This document shows, piece by piece, positions 33,520-42,605 of a stretch of 64,000 bases of DNA. Position 1 is the stretch's first letter. Every line of letters starts with the position of its first letter. This DNA is from Nostoc sp. TCL240-02 (GTDB lineage: Bacteria > Cyanobacteriota > Cyanobacteriia > Cyanobacteriales > Nostocaceae): NCBI RefSeq assembly GCF_013343235.1, contig NZ_CP040094.1:4650501-4714500 (forward strand), given 5' to 3'. Position numbers and translations under genes: made by a program. The notes below the pieces were generated by a model, which did not search any database, had not been told where the DNA came from, and worked only from the letters and a program-made list of their open reading frames with translations.

Positions 33520-35601
33520 TTAGCTATAGTAAGCTAATAAGTTACTATACGCCGCCTCTATTTTTTGCAATTGAGCTATTACATCTTCTTGTAAGCTTTT
33601 TAAACGATTGAACTCACTCTCACGATTGATTTCGCGAGTTTGTTTCTGCTTAACTAAATTATCTAATTCAGATTTGCGAGATACAATATCATCGTTAATC
33701 CGCTTACCCACTTCTCTTTCGTAAGAATCAAAACACTCTTTCACAGCACTGTATACAACCTGAGATTGCTCATGTGCGACTTGTGGTAGATGTTTTACTA
33801 ACTCTTTTTTCGCTGTTTTAACTAACTCCCTACGCGCTTGATCTGCTTGCAAAAATCCTACTCCTAAGCCTAGCAATGCAAACCCGATTGGGCCAAGCAA
33901 AATACCCGTCACTGCTGTAATTATCCCGCCAATACCAATTACAGTGAAGTAGTTTAACAAGATATTTTTCCAATCAAATCCAGCTCCGGCTAGTGCAAAA
34001 CCAGCCAAATTTCCTTTAGATAAGGATAACAATCCCATTGCCCATTTTGCCCAGGCCGGAGAATTATCTTCTTCAGCAGTAGTAGTGGTATGTACCTTTA
34101 CGTCTTGTCCGGTGAGCTTTTCTGTAATTTGATCTGTGATTTGATTGTAAGACGCGCCATATTGTGCGGCACTGCGAGAAAGTTCTTTAAAAGCTGTATT
34201 AATATCTTTTTCAGCAGTCAATGTCCAAGCAGCAGATTTGTCAGTGATATATTGCTCAAAGGCTTTTTGCAGTGCGATGTTAAATGCTTCTCGTTTCCCA
34301 CTACTGAGGAAATCAAATAAATTTAATTCTGGCTGATAGCGTAAGAAGTCGTTTTCAAAGGTATTACCTAAGTTTAAAACGTAACTGCGGAAAGATTCAG
34401 AAATCGTTCTTGCTTGAGTGTCTCTGGTATTGATAATTTCTTTTTGGAATTCATCTCGAATACCTGTGAGTTTATTAAACTCAGGTTCTACTGAATCAAT
34501 CCGTTTTTTCAATTCATTTACATCTTGGTCAAGTAATGGTATTCGTCTAGCAACTGCTTCGCGGGTATGATTGCAGGCAAGTCTAGCTAAGGTTCTGACT
34601 TGACGGAGTTCTGCGATCGCACGTTCTCTGGTAAGAAAAGTATTAAGGGCTTCCATAAACTTCGGAAAGCCAGTCCCGTCTAAATCAGCTTGCGAGTTCT
34701 TCAACCGTCGTCTGAGTGCTTGAATTGACGAAAGCTCAAACACTCTTTCGTCATAAATATTCTGACCTTCTACAGTGCAATATTCTGCTAAATTGGCGTT
34801 AAATACTTGCCGTAATCTATTCTCAGATGCTTGTAATTCTTCAACATCATCAGGATCAATCAATGATTCTCGCACCTGATCCCAAGCGTTAACTAAGAAG
34901 AAAACCGTCAACCCTCGACCTTTAATATAATTTTCTAGGTAGCGACGCTCACCCAAGGTACAAGGTTGAGAAGCTCTCATCACAAACAAAATTGCATGAC
35001 AGTTATTTACATAACCCAAAGATAATTCGTTTCGCGCTTCTGTATCATTCAATCCTGGGCTATCGACAATTTCAATTCCCTTTTCTAGTAGCGTTAAGGG
35101 ATACTCAACTATTGCATAATCAACATCAGGAAAGGCTTGTTTTTTCTCCTGCTCTAGTTTTTTAGCTTCAGCCGGATCGATGGTATATTTATATTTAAAG
35201 TTTTGGAAATCTAATTGTTGCGGACTTTTACCATCATTAAAATGAATGGTAACTTTCTTTTCTGGGCCATAGCGTAAAACTGTTAAAACTGCGGTACAAG
35301 GGTTAACGTCGCTCGGTAATAAGTTTTCACCAATTAAGGCGTTAAGAAACGTACTTTTACCGCGTTTCATATCGCCCAAGACTAAAAGCCGAAATACACC
35401 TTGGCGAAGGTTTTTACTAGCTACTGTAATATCTTCAATATCTCGCTCTAAGCTGAGTTTTCCTGATGAATAATCCCCAGCCAATTCAGCTTTATTAATT
35501 GTTTCAGCCAATTGACTCAAACATACAGACATCTCCGATCGCACTTGAGCAACCCGCTCTAAATCTTGGATAAATCTGTCAGTTGCTACCTGATTTGTCA
35601 T
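33520..35601 (-). CDS. bdlp: bacterial dynamin-like protein BDLP
   Basis: 693 residues, the length of the structurally characterised Nostoc punctiforme BDLP, and matching it closely throughout as far as I remember. GTPase motifs: LGDMKRGKST (G1), Thr in NPCTAVLTVL (G2), DSPGLND (G3) and VNAWDQ (G4). Long helices form neck and trunk. The membrane-inserting paddle is the hydrophobic stretch near residues 565-605 (TVIGIGGIITAVTGILLGPI and GFALLGLGVGFLQA). On GTP binding such proteins self-assemble and tubulate membranes; the cellular role in cyanobacteria is not settled. Only 16 bp separate its start from the stop of a small membrane protein upstream, so the two are one operon. Confidence 0.95.
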   Translation of the reverse strand: MTNQVATDRFIQDLERVAQVRSEMSVCLSQLAETINKAELAGDYSSGKLSLERDIEDITVASKNLRQGVFRLLVLGDMKRGKSTFLNALIGENLLPSDVNPCTAVLTVLRYGPEKKVTIHFNDGKSPQQLDFQNFKYKYTIDPAEAKKLEQEKKQAFPDVDYAIVEYPLTLLEKGIEIVDSPGLNDTEARNELSLGYVNNCHAILFVMRASQPCTLGERRYLENYIKGRGLTVFFLVNAWDQVRESLIDPDDVEELQASENRLRQVFNANLAEYCTVEGQNIYDERVFELSSIQALRRRLKNSQADLDGTGFPKFMEALNTFLTRERAIAELRQVRTLARLACNHTREAVARRIPLLDQDVNELKKRIDSVEPEFNKLTGIRDEFQKEIINTRDTQARTISESFRSYVLNLGNTFENDFLRYQPELNLFDFLSSGKREAFNIALQKAFEQYITDKSAAWTLTAEKDINTAFKELSRSAAQYGASYNQITDQITEKLTGQDVKVHTTTTAEEDNSPAWAKWAMGLLSLSKGNLAGFALAGAGFDWKNILLNYFTVIGIGGIITAVTGILLGPIGFALLGLGVGFLQADQARRELVKTAKKELVKHLPQVAHEQSQVVYSAVKECFDSYEREVGKRINDDIVSRKSELDNLVKQKQTREINRESEFNRLKSLQEDVIAQLQKIEAAYSNLLAYYS

Positions 35602-35617
35602 AAAATTTAGACCTTAA

Positions 35618-35938
35618 TTAAAGATTGTTTTTTTTAGATTCCAAAAATAGTTTGTAAGACACCCACCCCATAGCACCAACAATAATAAACCCAGCCAATA
35701 CTGAGGCTATTTTGACTGCAACTAGCGCTACCACACCAAGAGCAAACAGCTTTCCACCCAGAATCAGTTTTTTCATCCAAGATTTATGATCTGGTTGATG
35801 TTTCACGGTTTGATGAAAAGCCGCATCGGTAGTATGGATGTCAGTTTCCATTTCCCGAAGTCGCAATTCAACTTCTCGTTCTCGTAATGTGCGTTCTCGA
35901 TGTTGAAGTTCTTTTTGGCGATCCCTTTCAGATGTCAT
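35618..35938 (-). CDS. small coiled-coil membrane protein upstream of BDLP
   Basis: 106 residues, family unknown to me. Residues 1-35 are a highly charged helix rich in Arg and Glu (QHRERTLREREVELRLREME), and residues about 60-95 form a hydrophobic pair of segments (ILGGKLFALGVVALVAVKIA; VLAGFIIVGAMGWVSYKLFL). The end is basic (ESKKNNL). It is the first gene of the BDLP operon with a 16-bp gap, so it could anchor or recruit the dynamin to a membrane. Confidence 0.75.
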   Translation of the reverse strand: MTSERDRQKELQHRERTLREREVELRLREMETDIHTTDAAFHQTVKHQPDHKSWMKKLILGGKLFALGVVALVAVKIASVLAGFIIVGAMGWVSYKLFLESKKNNL

Positions 35939-36129
35939 CAGTGTTCATCCCGTCTAAGACAATGAAAAGATGTCAGCATTTACTTATCAATCATGCTGTA
36001 TACTAACTTACGTAAATATTTAGTAACCCCAGTAAAATTACTATTCAAATGCGATCATGGGATGCCTGCGGCGGGCTACGCTTACGCAATGGGCATCATT
36101 CACTGTAAATGATGCCTAATTTTTGTTGG

Positions 36130-36522
36130 TTACGCCGTCTGTTTAGAAGTTGCTTTTAAGTCTGCGGTCGATTTTAACCGGGTGATGGTGGCTTTACGAA
36201 TGCGATCGCTCTTGCGTACCCCGCCTGTCATCTCGTATTCCCGGCTATCTTTGCCATACTTCAACACCACACCACTAACTAAGCGTTCTGAGGTTTCGCA
36301 AATGCTCTTTTCAAGGGTTTCTATTTTTGCCTTTGCCGAGTCAAGGGTAGTTAGCATCATATTATACTGGTCAATTTGGTTGCGGAGTTGGCCGGTTAAC
36401 TGGATTAAATTGTTTAAACTGATAGAATCACCAAAGTCGAGGCTGGAATCAATCGATTTAAATCCGATTACTCTCTTTTCGGTTTTTTCTAGCACGGAAG
36501 AGCTTCTTGTTTTGCGTGGCAT
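36130..36522 (-). CDS. hypothetical coiled-coil protein
   Basis: 130 residues from ATG 36522 (MPRKTRSSSVLEK). A basic N-terminus is followed by a helical middle (SLNNLIQLTGQLRNQIDQYN; LDSAKAKIETLEKSICE) with heptad spacing and a basic tail (GGVRKSDRIRKATITRL). I recall similar short proteins in Nostocales only as hypothetical. The basic ends could bind DNA or RNA. It is 190 bp upstream of the BDLP operon on the same strand and may or may not belong to it. Confidence 0.65.
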   Translation of the reverse strand: MPRKTRSSSVLEKTEKRVIGFKSIDSSLDFGDSISLNNLIQLTGQLRNQIDQYNMMLTTLDSAKAKIETLEKSICETSERLVSGVVLKYGKDSREYEMTGGVRKSDRIRKATITRLKSTADLKATSKQTA

Positions 36523-36679
36523 CAATGCACACCTTTTACTAAACTTATCTTTCTAGAGTGTCTCAATGAGACAATGTAGCGGTTCAGTATAGCTTGCAAA
36601 AAAAGGTGTTTTTTTTAATAAGATTGGATTACTAGCTCAGTAATTGCACGATGCTAGATAAGAAATTGTTGAGAATGGG

Positions 36680-36868
36680 CTTGTGTTCTGACAGAATGGA
36701 CTTGTATTTTGACAGAATGGACTTGTATTTTGACAGAATGGACTTGTGTTCTGACAGAATGGACTTGTATTTTGACAGAATGGACTTGTGTTCTGGCTGA
36801 ATGGACTTGCGTTCTGGCTGAATGGACTTGCGTTTTGACAGAATGGACTTGTGTTCTGAACGAATATA
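36680..36868. repeat. 21-bp tandem repeat (nine units)
   Basis: Nine head-to-tail copies of a 21-bp unit (CTTGTATTTTGACAGAATGGA and variants with TTCTGACAG or TTCTGGCTG). The unit is itself three heptamers. It is open in several frames because its length is a multiple of three. No start, ribosome site or family match supports a protein, so I treat it as a minisatellite of the heptamer type. It occupies the promoter-side gap between the hypothetical gene and the CHAT protein. Confidence 0.85.
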
Positions 36869-37059
36869 ACAATCAATATAGCTACAGCCCTAACAACAGC
36901 AAAGATTTGCCCCATCTGTCCTGATTTTATAGTTGAACTGCGATCGCATCAATGCAGTATCTTCGCCAGTCACGCGATTAGTAGCAGCTTATCGGCGATA
37001 ATTTCGGGAAAAAGGTGATAATACGGTGAAGGTTACTATGGAAACTCCTGCTGTCAGCC

Positions 37060-40000
37060 ATGTCCCTAAACTTTACCTTCGCCCTCAGTCAACAGCAAAC
37101 TTTTGAACTGCGCTGTGATTATGGCTCACGTCGCCTGGATCAAACGGAGTTGGCAGCGCTAATTGATTCGTGTGAGCAAAATTATTATGCTCAACAACAA
37201 GATTATTTACCCTATCTCACCCAGTTGGGACGGCAACTTTATCAATGGCTGGATGGTAAAGAAGGATGGTTGAGAAAGGCGCTGGATGAGGCGGATGAGC
37301 AAACGATTAATCTAGATTTGATTAAAACCAGCGAAGCGCAGGGGTTGAACCCAGAAACAGAACGGGTGGCGTTGGGTTTGGCACATTTGCCTTGGGAATT
37401 GCTAAATGATGGTGCAGAGTTTTTAATAGAACGCCAGAATCTTTCCGTCTTACCAGTGCGTTTTGTGCAGCAACGTCAAACCCAAGTGATTGGGGTACAA
37501 AATCGCCCATTGCGGTTGCTGTTTATGGCAACTTCACCGGAAGATCCCAGAGTTGCGCTACTAGGGTTTGAGCAGGAAGAAGCAAATATTTTGCAAGCAA
37601 CTAAGGATCAACCTTTGGCGTTGATTGTTGAGGAAAGCGGCTCGGTTGCAGAGTTGGCTAATTTGGTGCAATCCTATCCAGAAGACTATTTTGATGTCTT
37701 TCACCTCACGGGACACGGGATAATTTACACCAAAAATTACAGCTTTTTGCTGCCAAAAGGTGCAACACTCCCAGATAATACACCTTGCTTTATCACTGAG
37801 GATGAAGTGGGGAATATGCAACTTACTACCGTCAATGATTTAGCTAAAGCCTTTCGCGGACGCTGGCCGCGTATAACTTTTCTCTCTGGTTGTCATACGG
37901 GACAGGTTGCTAATAAGGGGACAGTACCATCGATGGCGCAAGCGTTGGTGAAAGCAGGGGCAGGTATAGTTTTAGGTTGGGCGCGTCCGGTGTATGACCG
38001 CACAGGTATTGTAGCGGCACAGGCACTATATCAAGCTTTGGCGACGGGGGCAACTGTTGAAGAAGCGGTCAAAGCGGCGCAGCAGGAAATGATTGAGCAA
38101 AAATGCACCGACTGGCATCTGTTGCGGATGTATCGGGATACGCGCCCTATTGCCGAACTGGTGACACCTCTGAGAACAAGAAATCGTGAAAGGCTGACGT
38201 TTACAGCGCCAGAGCAAGAATTTCTGGATGAGAATAATCAAGTTAAAGTTGCGAGTCGGTTTGAATTTGTCGGACGCAGACGACCTTTGCAACGATGTCT
38301 CAAGGCTTTGCAAGAAACCAGCGATCAAATCGGGGTGTTTATTGCCGGGATGGGGGGACTGGGGAAAAGTACCCTGGCGGCGCGGTTATGTACGCGGGTG
38401 GAGATGCAGCGTGATAATTTTGCGCGAGTCGTGGTAATTGGGCCTTTGGATGAGATAGGTTTACTGACTAAGCTTTCTAATAAGTTTGAGCGGTTTGCAG
38501 ATGTGCCCGCACTTTTGAATGAACCAAAAGTGTCTCTGAAAGGACGGTTGCAAAACTTTTTTGCAGCAATAGAAAAAGAACACAACCAACCCTTGCTGTT
38601 GGTGCTGGATGACTTTGAGCAAAATATCCCCGTTAAAGATGGCTCACTGCGGATGACGGCGGAAGCTTACGATATTTTAGGGGCGATTTGTGCGGCATTG
38701 GAAGAAAACGGGGCAGAAAGTCGCCTGATTGTCACCTGTCGTTATTTGAAAGAAGACACTTTGCCACCTCATCGTCTGCATTTGGAATCTTTGGCAGAGA
38801 TGAGCAGCAGTGATATTGATAAAATCTGCTTTCCTTTAGATAAAGAAGTTAGGCAGCAGTTAAAAACTCAGAGGATTATCCACATTGCTGATGGTAATCC
38901 CCGGTTGCTGAAGTGGTTGTTAGAGGTGATTCAGCAACCAGGAATAGCGGCGGATGAATTATTGAATCGGCTGGAGGCGACTGAGCAGAAATTCCGCGAA
39001 AATATCTTGGCACAAACTCTGCTGGATGCATTGGAACCGGAAGAACAAAAGTTTCTCGCACGCTTGAGTGTGTTTAATTTGCCCGTTACTGTTGAAATCA
39101 TTAACGCCATCTCCCCCTCTGTTGCTTCTCTGCAAAAGCTTGTCAGCCTCAGCTTAGTTGAGTCTGCCACCACTCACCCCACCCAGCCAGCTAATTATCG
39201 GGTGACGACAATTTTAGAATCGTTGCTAGAAACAGTGTTGATTCAGGAAGAATGGCAAGTAACGCGACAGCAAGCGGTGAGGGAAATCCATCAAGTTTGG
39301 TGGGAGGAAAATGACAACCCCACGGAAGCAGAAGCACTGGAAATTGTACGTTTGGGATTGCTGGCGAAAGAGCAGGAGATTGCTGTCAGCGTTGGACATA
39401 GCATTGCCAGCAATTGGGTGAACGATTCCCGCTTTGTGGAAGCTTTGGAGTTATGTAAGCAAGTTCTGGCAGTTTTTCAAGATTACCGCATCTTGGGAAC
39501 CATTGCCCCTGCTGAAGAAGTTTTGGGTTTTGTGCAAGAGGCTGTTACCCATTATCAGCAAGCTTTAGACCTTTGCCCTGAAGAAGAATTGCAAGAAAAA
39601 GCCGCTACCCTCAACAATATGGCACAGGTAATCGCCCAACAAGGGGACATCCCAAAAGCGATCGCACTCTGGGAGCAATCCTTGGAAATAAAAGAGCAGA
39701 TTGGCGATGTCAAAGGTAAAGCCGCTACCCTCAACAACATGGCACTGGTATTCGCCGACCAAGGGGACATCCCAAAAGCGATCGCACTTTGGGAGCAATC
39801 CTTGGAAATAAAAGAGCAGATTGGCGATGTCAAAGGTAAAGCCACTACCCTCAACAACATGGCACTGGTATTCGCCGACCAAGGGGACATCCCAAAAGCG
39901 ATCGCACTCTGGGAGCAAGACTTGGAAATATCTGAGCAGATTGGCGATGTCAAAGGTAAAGCCGCTACCCTCAACAACATGGCACAGGTATTCGCCGACC

Positions 40001-41592
40001 AAGGGGACATCCCAAAAGCGATCGCACTCTGGGAGCAATCCTTGGAAATAACTGAGCAGATTGGCGATGTCAAAGGTAAAGCCGCTACCCTCAACAACAT
40101 GGCACAGGTAATCGCCCAACAAGGGGACATCCCAAAAGCGATCGCACTCTGGGAGCAATCCTTGGAAATAAAAGAGCAGATTGGCGATGTCAAAGGTAAA
40201 GCCGCTACCCTCAACAACATGGCACTGGTAATCGCCCAACAAGGGGACATCCCAAAAGCGATCGCACTCTGGGAGCAATCCTTGGAAATATCTGAGCAGA
40301 TTGGCGATGTCAAAGGTAAAGCCGCTACCCTCAACAACATGGCACAGGTAATCGCCGACCAAGGGGACATCCCAAAAGCGATCGCACTCTGGGAGCAATC
40401 CTTGGAAATAAAAGAGCAGATTGGCGATGTCAAAGGTAAAGCCGCTACCCTCAACAACATGGCACAGGTAATCGCCGACCAAGGGGACATCCCAAAAGCG
40501 ATCGCACTCTGGGAGCAATCCTTGGAAATAAAAGAGCAGATTGGCGATGTCAAAGGTAAAGCCGCTACCCTCAACAACATGGCACAGGTAATCGCCGACC
40601 AAGGGGACATCCCAAAAGCGATCGCACTCTGGGAGCAATCCTTGGAAATATCTGAGCAGATTGGCGATGTCAAAGGTAAAGCCGCTACCCTCAACAACAT
40701 GGCACAGGTAATCGCCGACCAAGGGGACATCCCAAAAGCGATCGCACTCTGGGAGCAATCCTTGGAAATAACTGAGCAGATTGGCGATGTCAAAGGTAAA
40801 GCCGCTACCCTCAACAACATGGCACAGGTAATCGCCCAACAAGGGGACATCCCAAAAGCGATCGCACTCTGGGAGCAATCCTTGGAAATAAAAGAGCAGA
40901 TTGGCGATGTCAAAGGTAAAGCCGCTACCCTCAACAACATGGCACTGGTAATCGCCCAACAAGGGGACATCCCAAAAGCGATCGCACTCTGGGAGCAATC
41001 CTTGGAAATAAAAGAGCAGATTGGCGATGTCAAAGGTAAAGCCGCTACCCTCAACAACATGGCACAGGTATTCGCCGACCAAGGGGACATCCCAAAAGCG
41101 ATCGCACTCTACGAACAAGTTGTTTCCACACTTGCACAAATAAGTGCATACAGTGATTTGGTAACAGTTCTGAGTAATTTAGGCTTAACGGATGAAAGTA
41201 ACGGTTTGGTTTATCTAGCTCAAGCAATGTGGCTAACGCTGAGGATTCAAGCCCCTTTATCACAAACCATTCGGTTGATTAATTCTTTATATAATAGAGT
41301 GCCTCAAGGCGATGAACTAGAAGCTTTGCTAGGAGCAACGGCAATGTTCTTTTGCAACTACCGAGGTGAAGGTCATCCCCAGTTAGAGGAACTCCAAGAA
41401 CTTAGTGTCAACATTATATCAGGGGCGGCAGTTGCCCAAGGAATTGAAACGCCGGAAGCTTTTCAAGCTTGGTATGTCCAGCAACGGCTCAATAATCATG
41501 AATATTTCCTCCCTCGACTCAATCAACGCTTAGAGGAGATAGTTGGCGATGAGTGGTTGTTTGACCGCAGTCAAGTTTCAATGGGTGAATAA
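37060..41592 (+). CDS. CHAT protease-STAND NTPase-TPR protein
   Basis: 1510 residues in three parts. Residues about 80-370 are a CHAT caspase-like protease with its dyad intact: His219 in HLTGHG and Cys278 in FLSGCHTGQ. Residues about 400-800 are a STAND/NB-ARC-like NTPase, with FVGRRRPLQR, Walker A GMGGLGKST (about 430-438) and Walker B LLLVLDDFEQ (about 513-521). From about residue 848 to 1351 come thirteen 40-residue TPR units, almost identical to each other, then an unrelated C-terminal cap. This is the layout of sensor-switch-effector proteins: the TPRs recognise a trigger, the NTPase oligomerises and the protease is released. Such proteins occur in bacterial immunity and cell death. The gene stands alone; no substrate gene is obvious nearby. 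Confidence 0.9.
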   Translation: MSLNFTFALSQQQTFELRCDYGSRRLDQTELAALIDSCEQNYYAQQQDYLPYLTQLGRQLYQWLDGKEGWLRKALDEADEQTINLDLIKTSEAQGLNPETERVALGLAHLPWELLNDGAEFLIERQNLSVLPVRFVQQRQTQVIGVQNRPLRLLFMATSPEDPRVALLGFEQEEANILQATKDQPLALIVEESGSVAELANLVQSYPEDYFDVFHLTGHGIIYTKNYSFLLPKGATLPDNTPCFITEDEVGNMQLTTVNDLAKAFRGRWPRITFLSGCHTGQVANKGTVPSMAQALVKAGAGIVLGWARPVYDRTGIVAAQALYQALATGATVEEAVKAAQQEMIEQKCTDWHLLRMYRDTRPIAELVTPLRTRNRERLTFTAPEQEFLDENNQVKVASRFEFVGRRRPLQRCLKALQETSDQIGVFIAGMGGLGKSTLAARLCTRVEMQRDNFARVVVIGPLDEIGLLTKLSNKFERFADVPALLNEPKVSLKGRLQNFFAAIEKEHNQPLLLVLDDFEQNIPVKDGSLRMTAEAYDILGAICAALEENGAESRLIVTCRYLKEDTLPPHRLHLESLAEMSSSDIDKICFPLDKEVRQQLKTQRIIHIADGNPRLLKWLLEVIQQPGIAADELLNRLEATEQKFRENILAQTLLDALEPEEQKFLARLSVFNLPVTVEIINAISPSVASLQKLVSLSLVESATTHPTQPANYRVTTILESLLETVLIQEEWQVTRQQAVREIHQVWWEENDNPTEAEALEIVRLGLLAKEQEIAVSVGHSIASNWVNDSRFVEALELCKQVLAVFQDYRILGTIAPAEEVLGFVQEAVTHYQQALDLCPEEELQEKAATLNNMAQVIAQQGDIPKAIALWEQSLEIKEQIGDVKGKAATLNNMALVFADQGDIPKAIALWEQSLEIKEQIGDVKGKATTLNNMALVFADQGDIPKAIALWEQDLEISEQIGDVKGKAATLNNMAQVFADQGDIPKAIALWEQSLEITEQIGDVKGKAATLNNMAQVIAQQGDIPKAIALWEQSLEIKEQIGDVKGKAATLNNMALVIAQQGDIPKAIALWEQSLEISEQIGDVKGKAATLNNMAQVIADQGDIPKAIALWEQSLEIKEQIGDVKGKAATLNNMAQVIADQGDIPKAIALWEQSLEIKEQIGDVKGKAATLNNMAQVIADQGDIPKAIALWEQSLEISEQIGDVKGKAATLNNMAQVIADQGDIPKAIALWEQSLEITEQIGDVKGKAATLNNMAQVIAQQGDIPKAIALWEQSLEIKEQIGDVKGKAATLNNMALVIAQQGDIPKAIALWEQSLEIKEQIGDVKGKAATLNNMAQVFADQGDIPKAIALYEQVVSTLAQISAYSDLVTVLSNLGLTDESNGLVYLAQAMWLTLRIQAPLSQTIRLINSLYNRVPQGDELEALLGATAMFFCNYRGEGHPQLEELQELSVNIISGAAVAQGIETPEAFQAWYVQQRLNNHEYFLPRLNQRLEEIVGDEWLFDRSQVSMGE
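39601..41110 (+). repeat. 120-bp tandem repeat array coding near-identical TPRs
   Basis: Units begin every 120 bp at 39601, 39721, 39841 and so on to 41041; twelve are complete and the thirteenth ends at 41110. Each contains a HIP1 octamer (GCGATCGC) at the same place. Differences between units are almost limited to a few codons: CAG/CTG (Q/L) after ATGGCA, ATC/TTC (I/F), CAA/GAC (Q/D), and AAA/TCT/ACT (K/S/T) before GAGCAG. Silent changes are very few, which shows recent amplification or ongoing gene conversion. Units 4-6 and 10-12 carry nearly the same variants in the same order, suggesting a block duplication of six units. Confidence 0.95.
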
Positions 41593-41750
41593 GGGGAAAT
41601 GCGATCGCGTTAATCTTAATGATTTTTGTTGGCTTGCTCAGAAAGGAGATGCGATGAAGATAAGGAAAATGCGATCGCGTTAATCTTAAATTAATCGCTC
41701 ACAATCTAACCAACTTATGCAGTCGTTCAATTTCCTCTACTAGATGCGAT

Positions 41751-41960
41751 ATGGAATCTCAACTAATACAGAGTTCTCCCGACATCCTTTCTGGTACACC
41801 CGTTTTCTATGGAACTCGCGTACCAGTACAAACATTGATTGATTATCTCGAAGCAGGCGATCGCCTTGATGACTTTCTAGAAGATTTTCCCACTGTGAGC
41901 CGCGCACAGGCAACAGCGTTTCTCGAATCACTCTGCTGTAAAAGCAAATACCGCCCTTAA
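41751..41960 (+). CDS. DUF433 antitoxin-like protein
   Basis: 69 residues of the DUF433 family, small winged-helix proteins often annotated as antitoxins of PIN-like toxins. Family text is SSPDILSGTPVFYGTRVPVQ followed by TLIDYLEAGDRLDDFLEDFP and TVSRAQATAFLE. The last residues (SLCCKSKYRP) do not look like the family and are encoded within the end of the opposite-strand DUF433 gene, so the natural C-terminus was probably lost. No toxin gene follows. Confidence 0.75.
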   Translation: MESQLIQSSPDILSGTPVFYGTRVPVQTLIDYLEAGDRLDDFLEDFPTVSRAQATAFLESLCCKSKYRP

Positions 41961-42122
41961 TGCTTCTGAGGTGAGAGTAGGATAATTTTCTAGCACTTGT
42001 TGTTTTGTCCATCCCGCAGCAAACAAACCCAATAAGAACTCTACAGATAAACGAGTTTCTTTAACAGTCGGCTTACCCAGCAGAATTTTAGGATCTGAAT
42101 GAATGTACTGTTTCCAGTCCAT
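41928..42122 (-). CDS. DUF433 antitoxin-like protein, second type
   Basis: 64 residues of DUF433: DWKQYIHSDPKILLGKPTVK, ETRLSVEFLLGLFAAGWTKQ and VLENYPTLTSEALRAVFAF. Length and motifs are normal. Its 3' end overlaps that of the plus-strand DUF433 gene by 33 bp, tail to tail. The usual partner, a DUF5615 PIN-like toxin directly downstream, is absent, so it is an orphan antitoxin or a stand-alone regulator. Confidence 0.75.
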   Translation of the reverse strand: MDWKQYIHSDPKILLGKPTVKETRLSVEFLLGLFAAGWTKQQVLENYPTLTSEALRAVFAFTAE

Positions 42123-42234
42123 AGTTTATACTCCGACTAAGCTAAAGCTATTGTTGCACAGTATGATTATTGCTGGATTGCTGAGTGGGGAATCGCGCTA
42201 CTCTTAAACTAATTGGTGACAATATAAGCAGCTT

Positions 42235-42489
42235 ATGCAATCCCTAAATATCACACTGCCAGATGCGATCGCTAATGCTCTCAGTGCTTACATCGGCGAT
42301 CAAGAAGTTTCCTTACCTGCTAACGCTATTGTAGAAAATGCCCTCGAAGAATTCCTCAGCCAACGTGGTTATTTACCTCCACAAAAGCAAGGTTTACGCC
42401 TTACTCCTGCACCCAAGGGAAGCGGATTTAAAGATACGTCAGTAAATCACGATAAAATTCTAGCTGAACAAACGTTTTTGCAGTCATGA
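42235..42489 (+). CDS. small antitoxin-like protein, family uncertain
   Basis: 84 residues beginning MQSLNITLPDAIANALSAYI and ending NHDKILAEQTFLQS. The opening strand (LNITLPDAI) followed by a helix resembles ribbon-helix-helix antitoxins, but the chain is longer and the middle is Pro/Gly-rich (PPQKQGLRLTPAPKGSGF). It starts at the end of one repeated cassette and its stop overlaps the beginning of the next. No toxin partner is visible. Function is not known. Confidence 0.6.
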   Translation: MQSLNITLPDAIANALSAYIGDQEVSLPANAIVENALEEFLSQRGYLPPQKQGLRLTPAPKGSGFKDTSVNHDKILAEQTFLQS

Positions 42490-42563
42490 TTATTGTTGGA
42501 TTGCTCAGAGACGAAATGCGATCGCGCTAATCTTAAATTAATTGACGACAATATAATCAGCTT

Positions 42564-42605
42564 ATGAAATCTGTAAATATTACACTGCCAGATGCGATCG
42601 CTTAG
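42564..42605 (+). pseudogene. truncated duplicate of the preceding small gene
   Basis: Thirteen codons (MKSVNITLPDAIA) followed by TAG repeat the opening of the gene at 42235, with the same upstream cassette. The reading frame ends within a HIP1-like GCGATCGCTTAG. It is a start-region duplication, not a working gene. Confidence 0.7.

Noticed and set aside
36680..36868. CRISPR array
   Set aside because: Units are head to tail without unique spacers. No cas genes are near, and the same holds for the arrays at 39601 and 10793.
36637..36924. Repeat proteins on either strand of the 21-bp tandem array (for example TEWTCVL units)
   Set aside because: Several frames are open at once, there is no ribosome-binding site, and the product would be a pure 7-residue repeat. 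Best explained as non-coding minisatellite.
39555..41139. Two minus-strand frames of more than 500 codons opposite the TPR array
   Set aside because: They exist only because the 120-bp unit is a multiple of three and lacks stops on both strands. They repeat the same 40-residue nonsense unit and have no family features.
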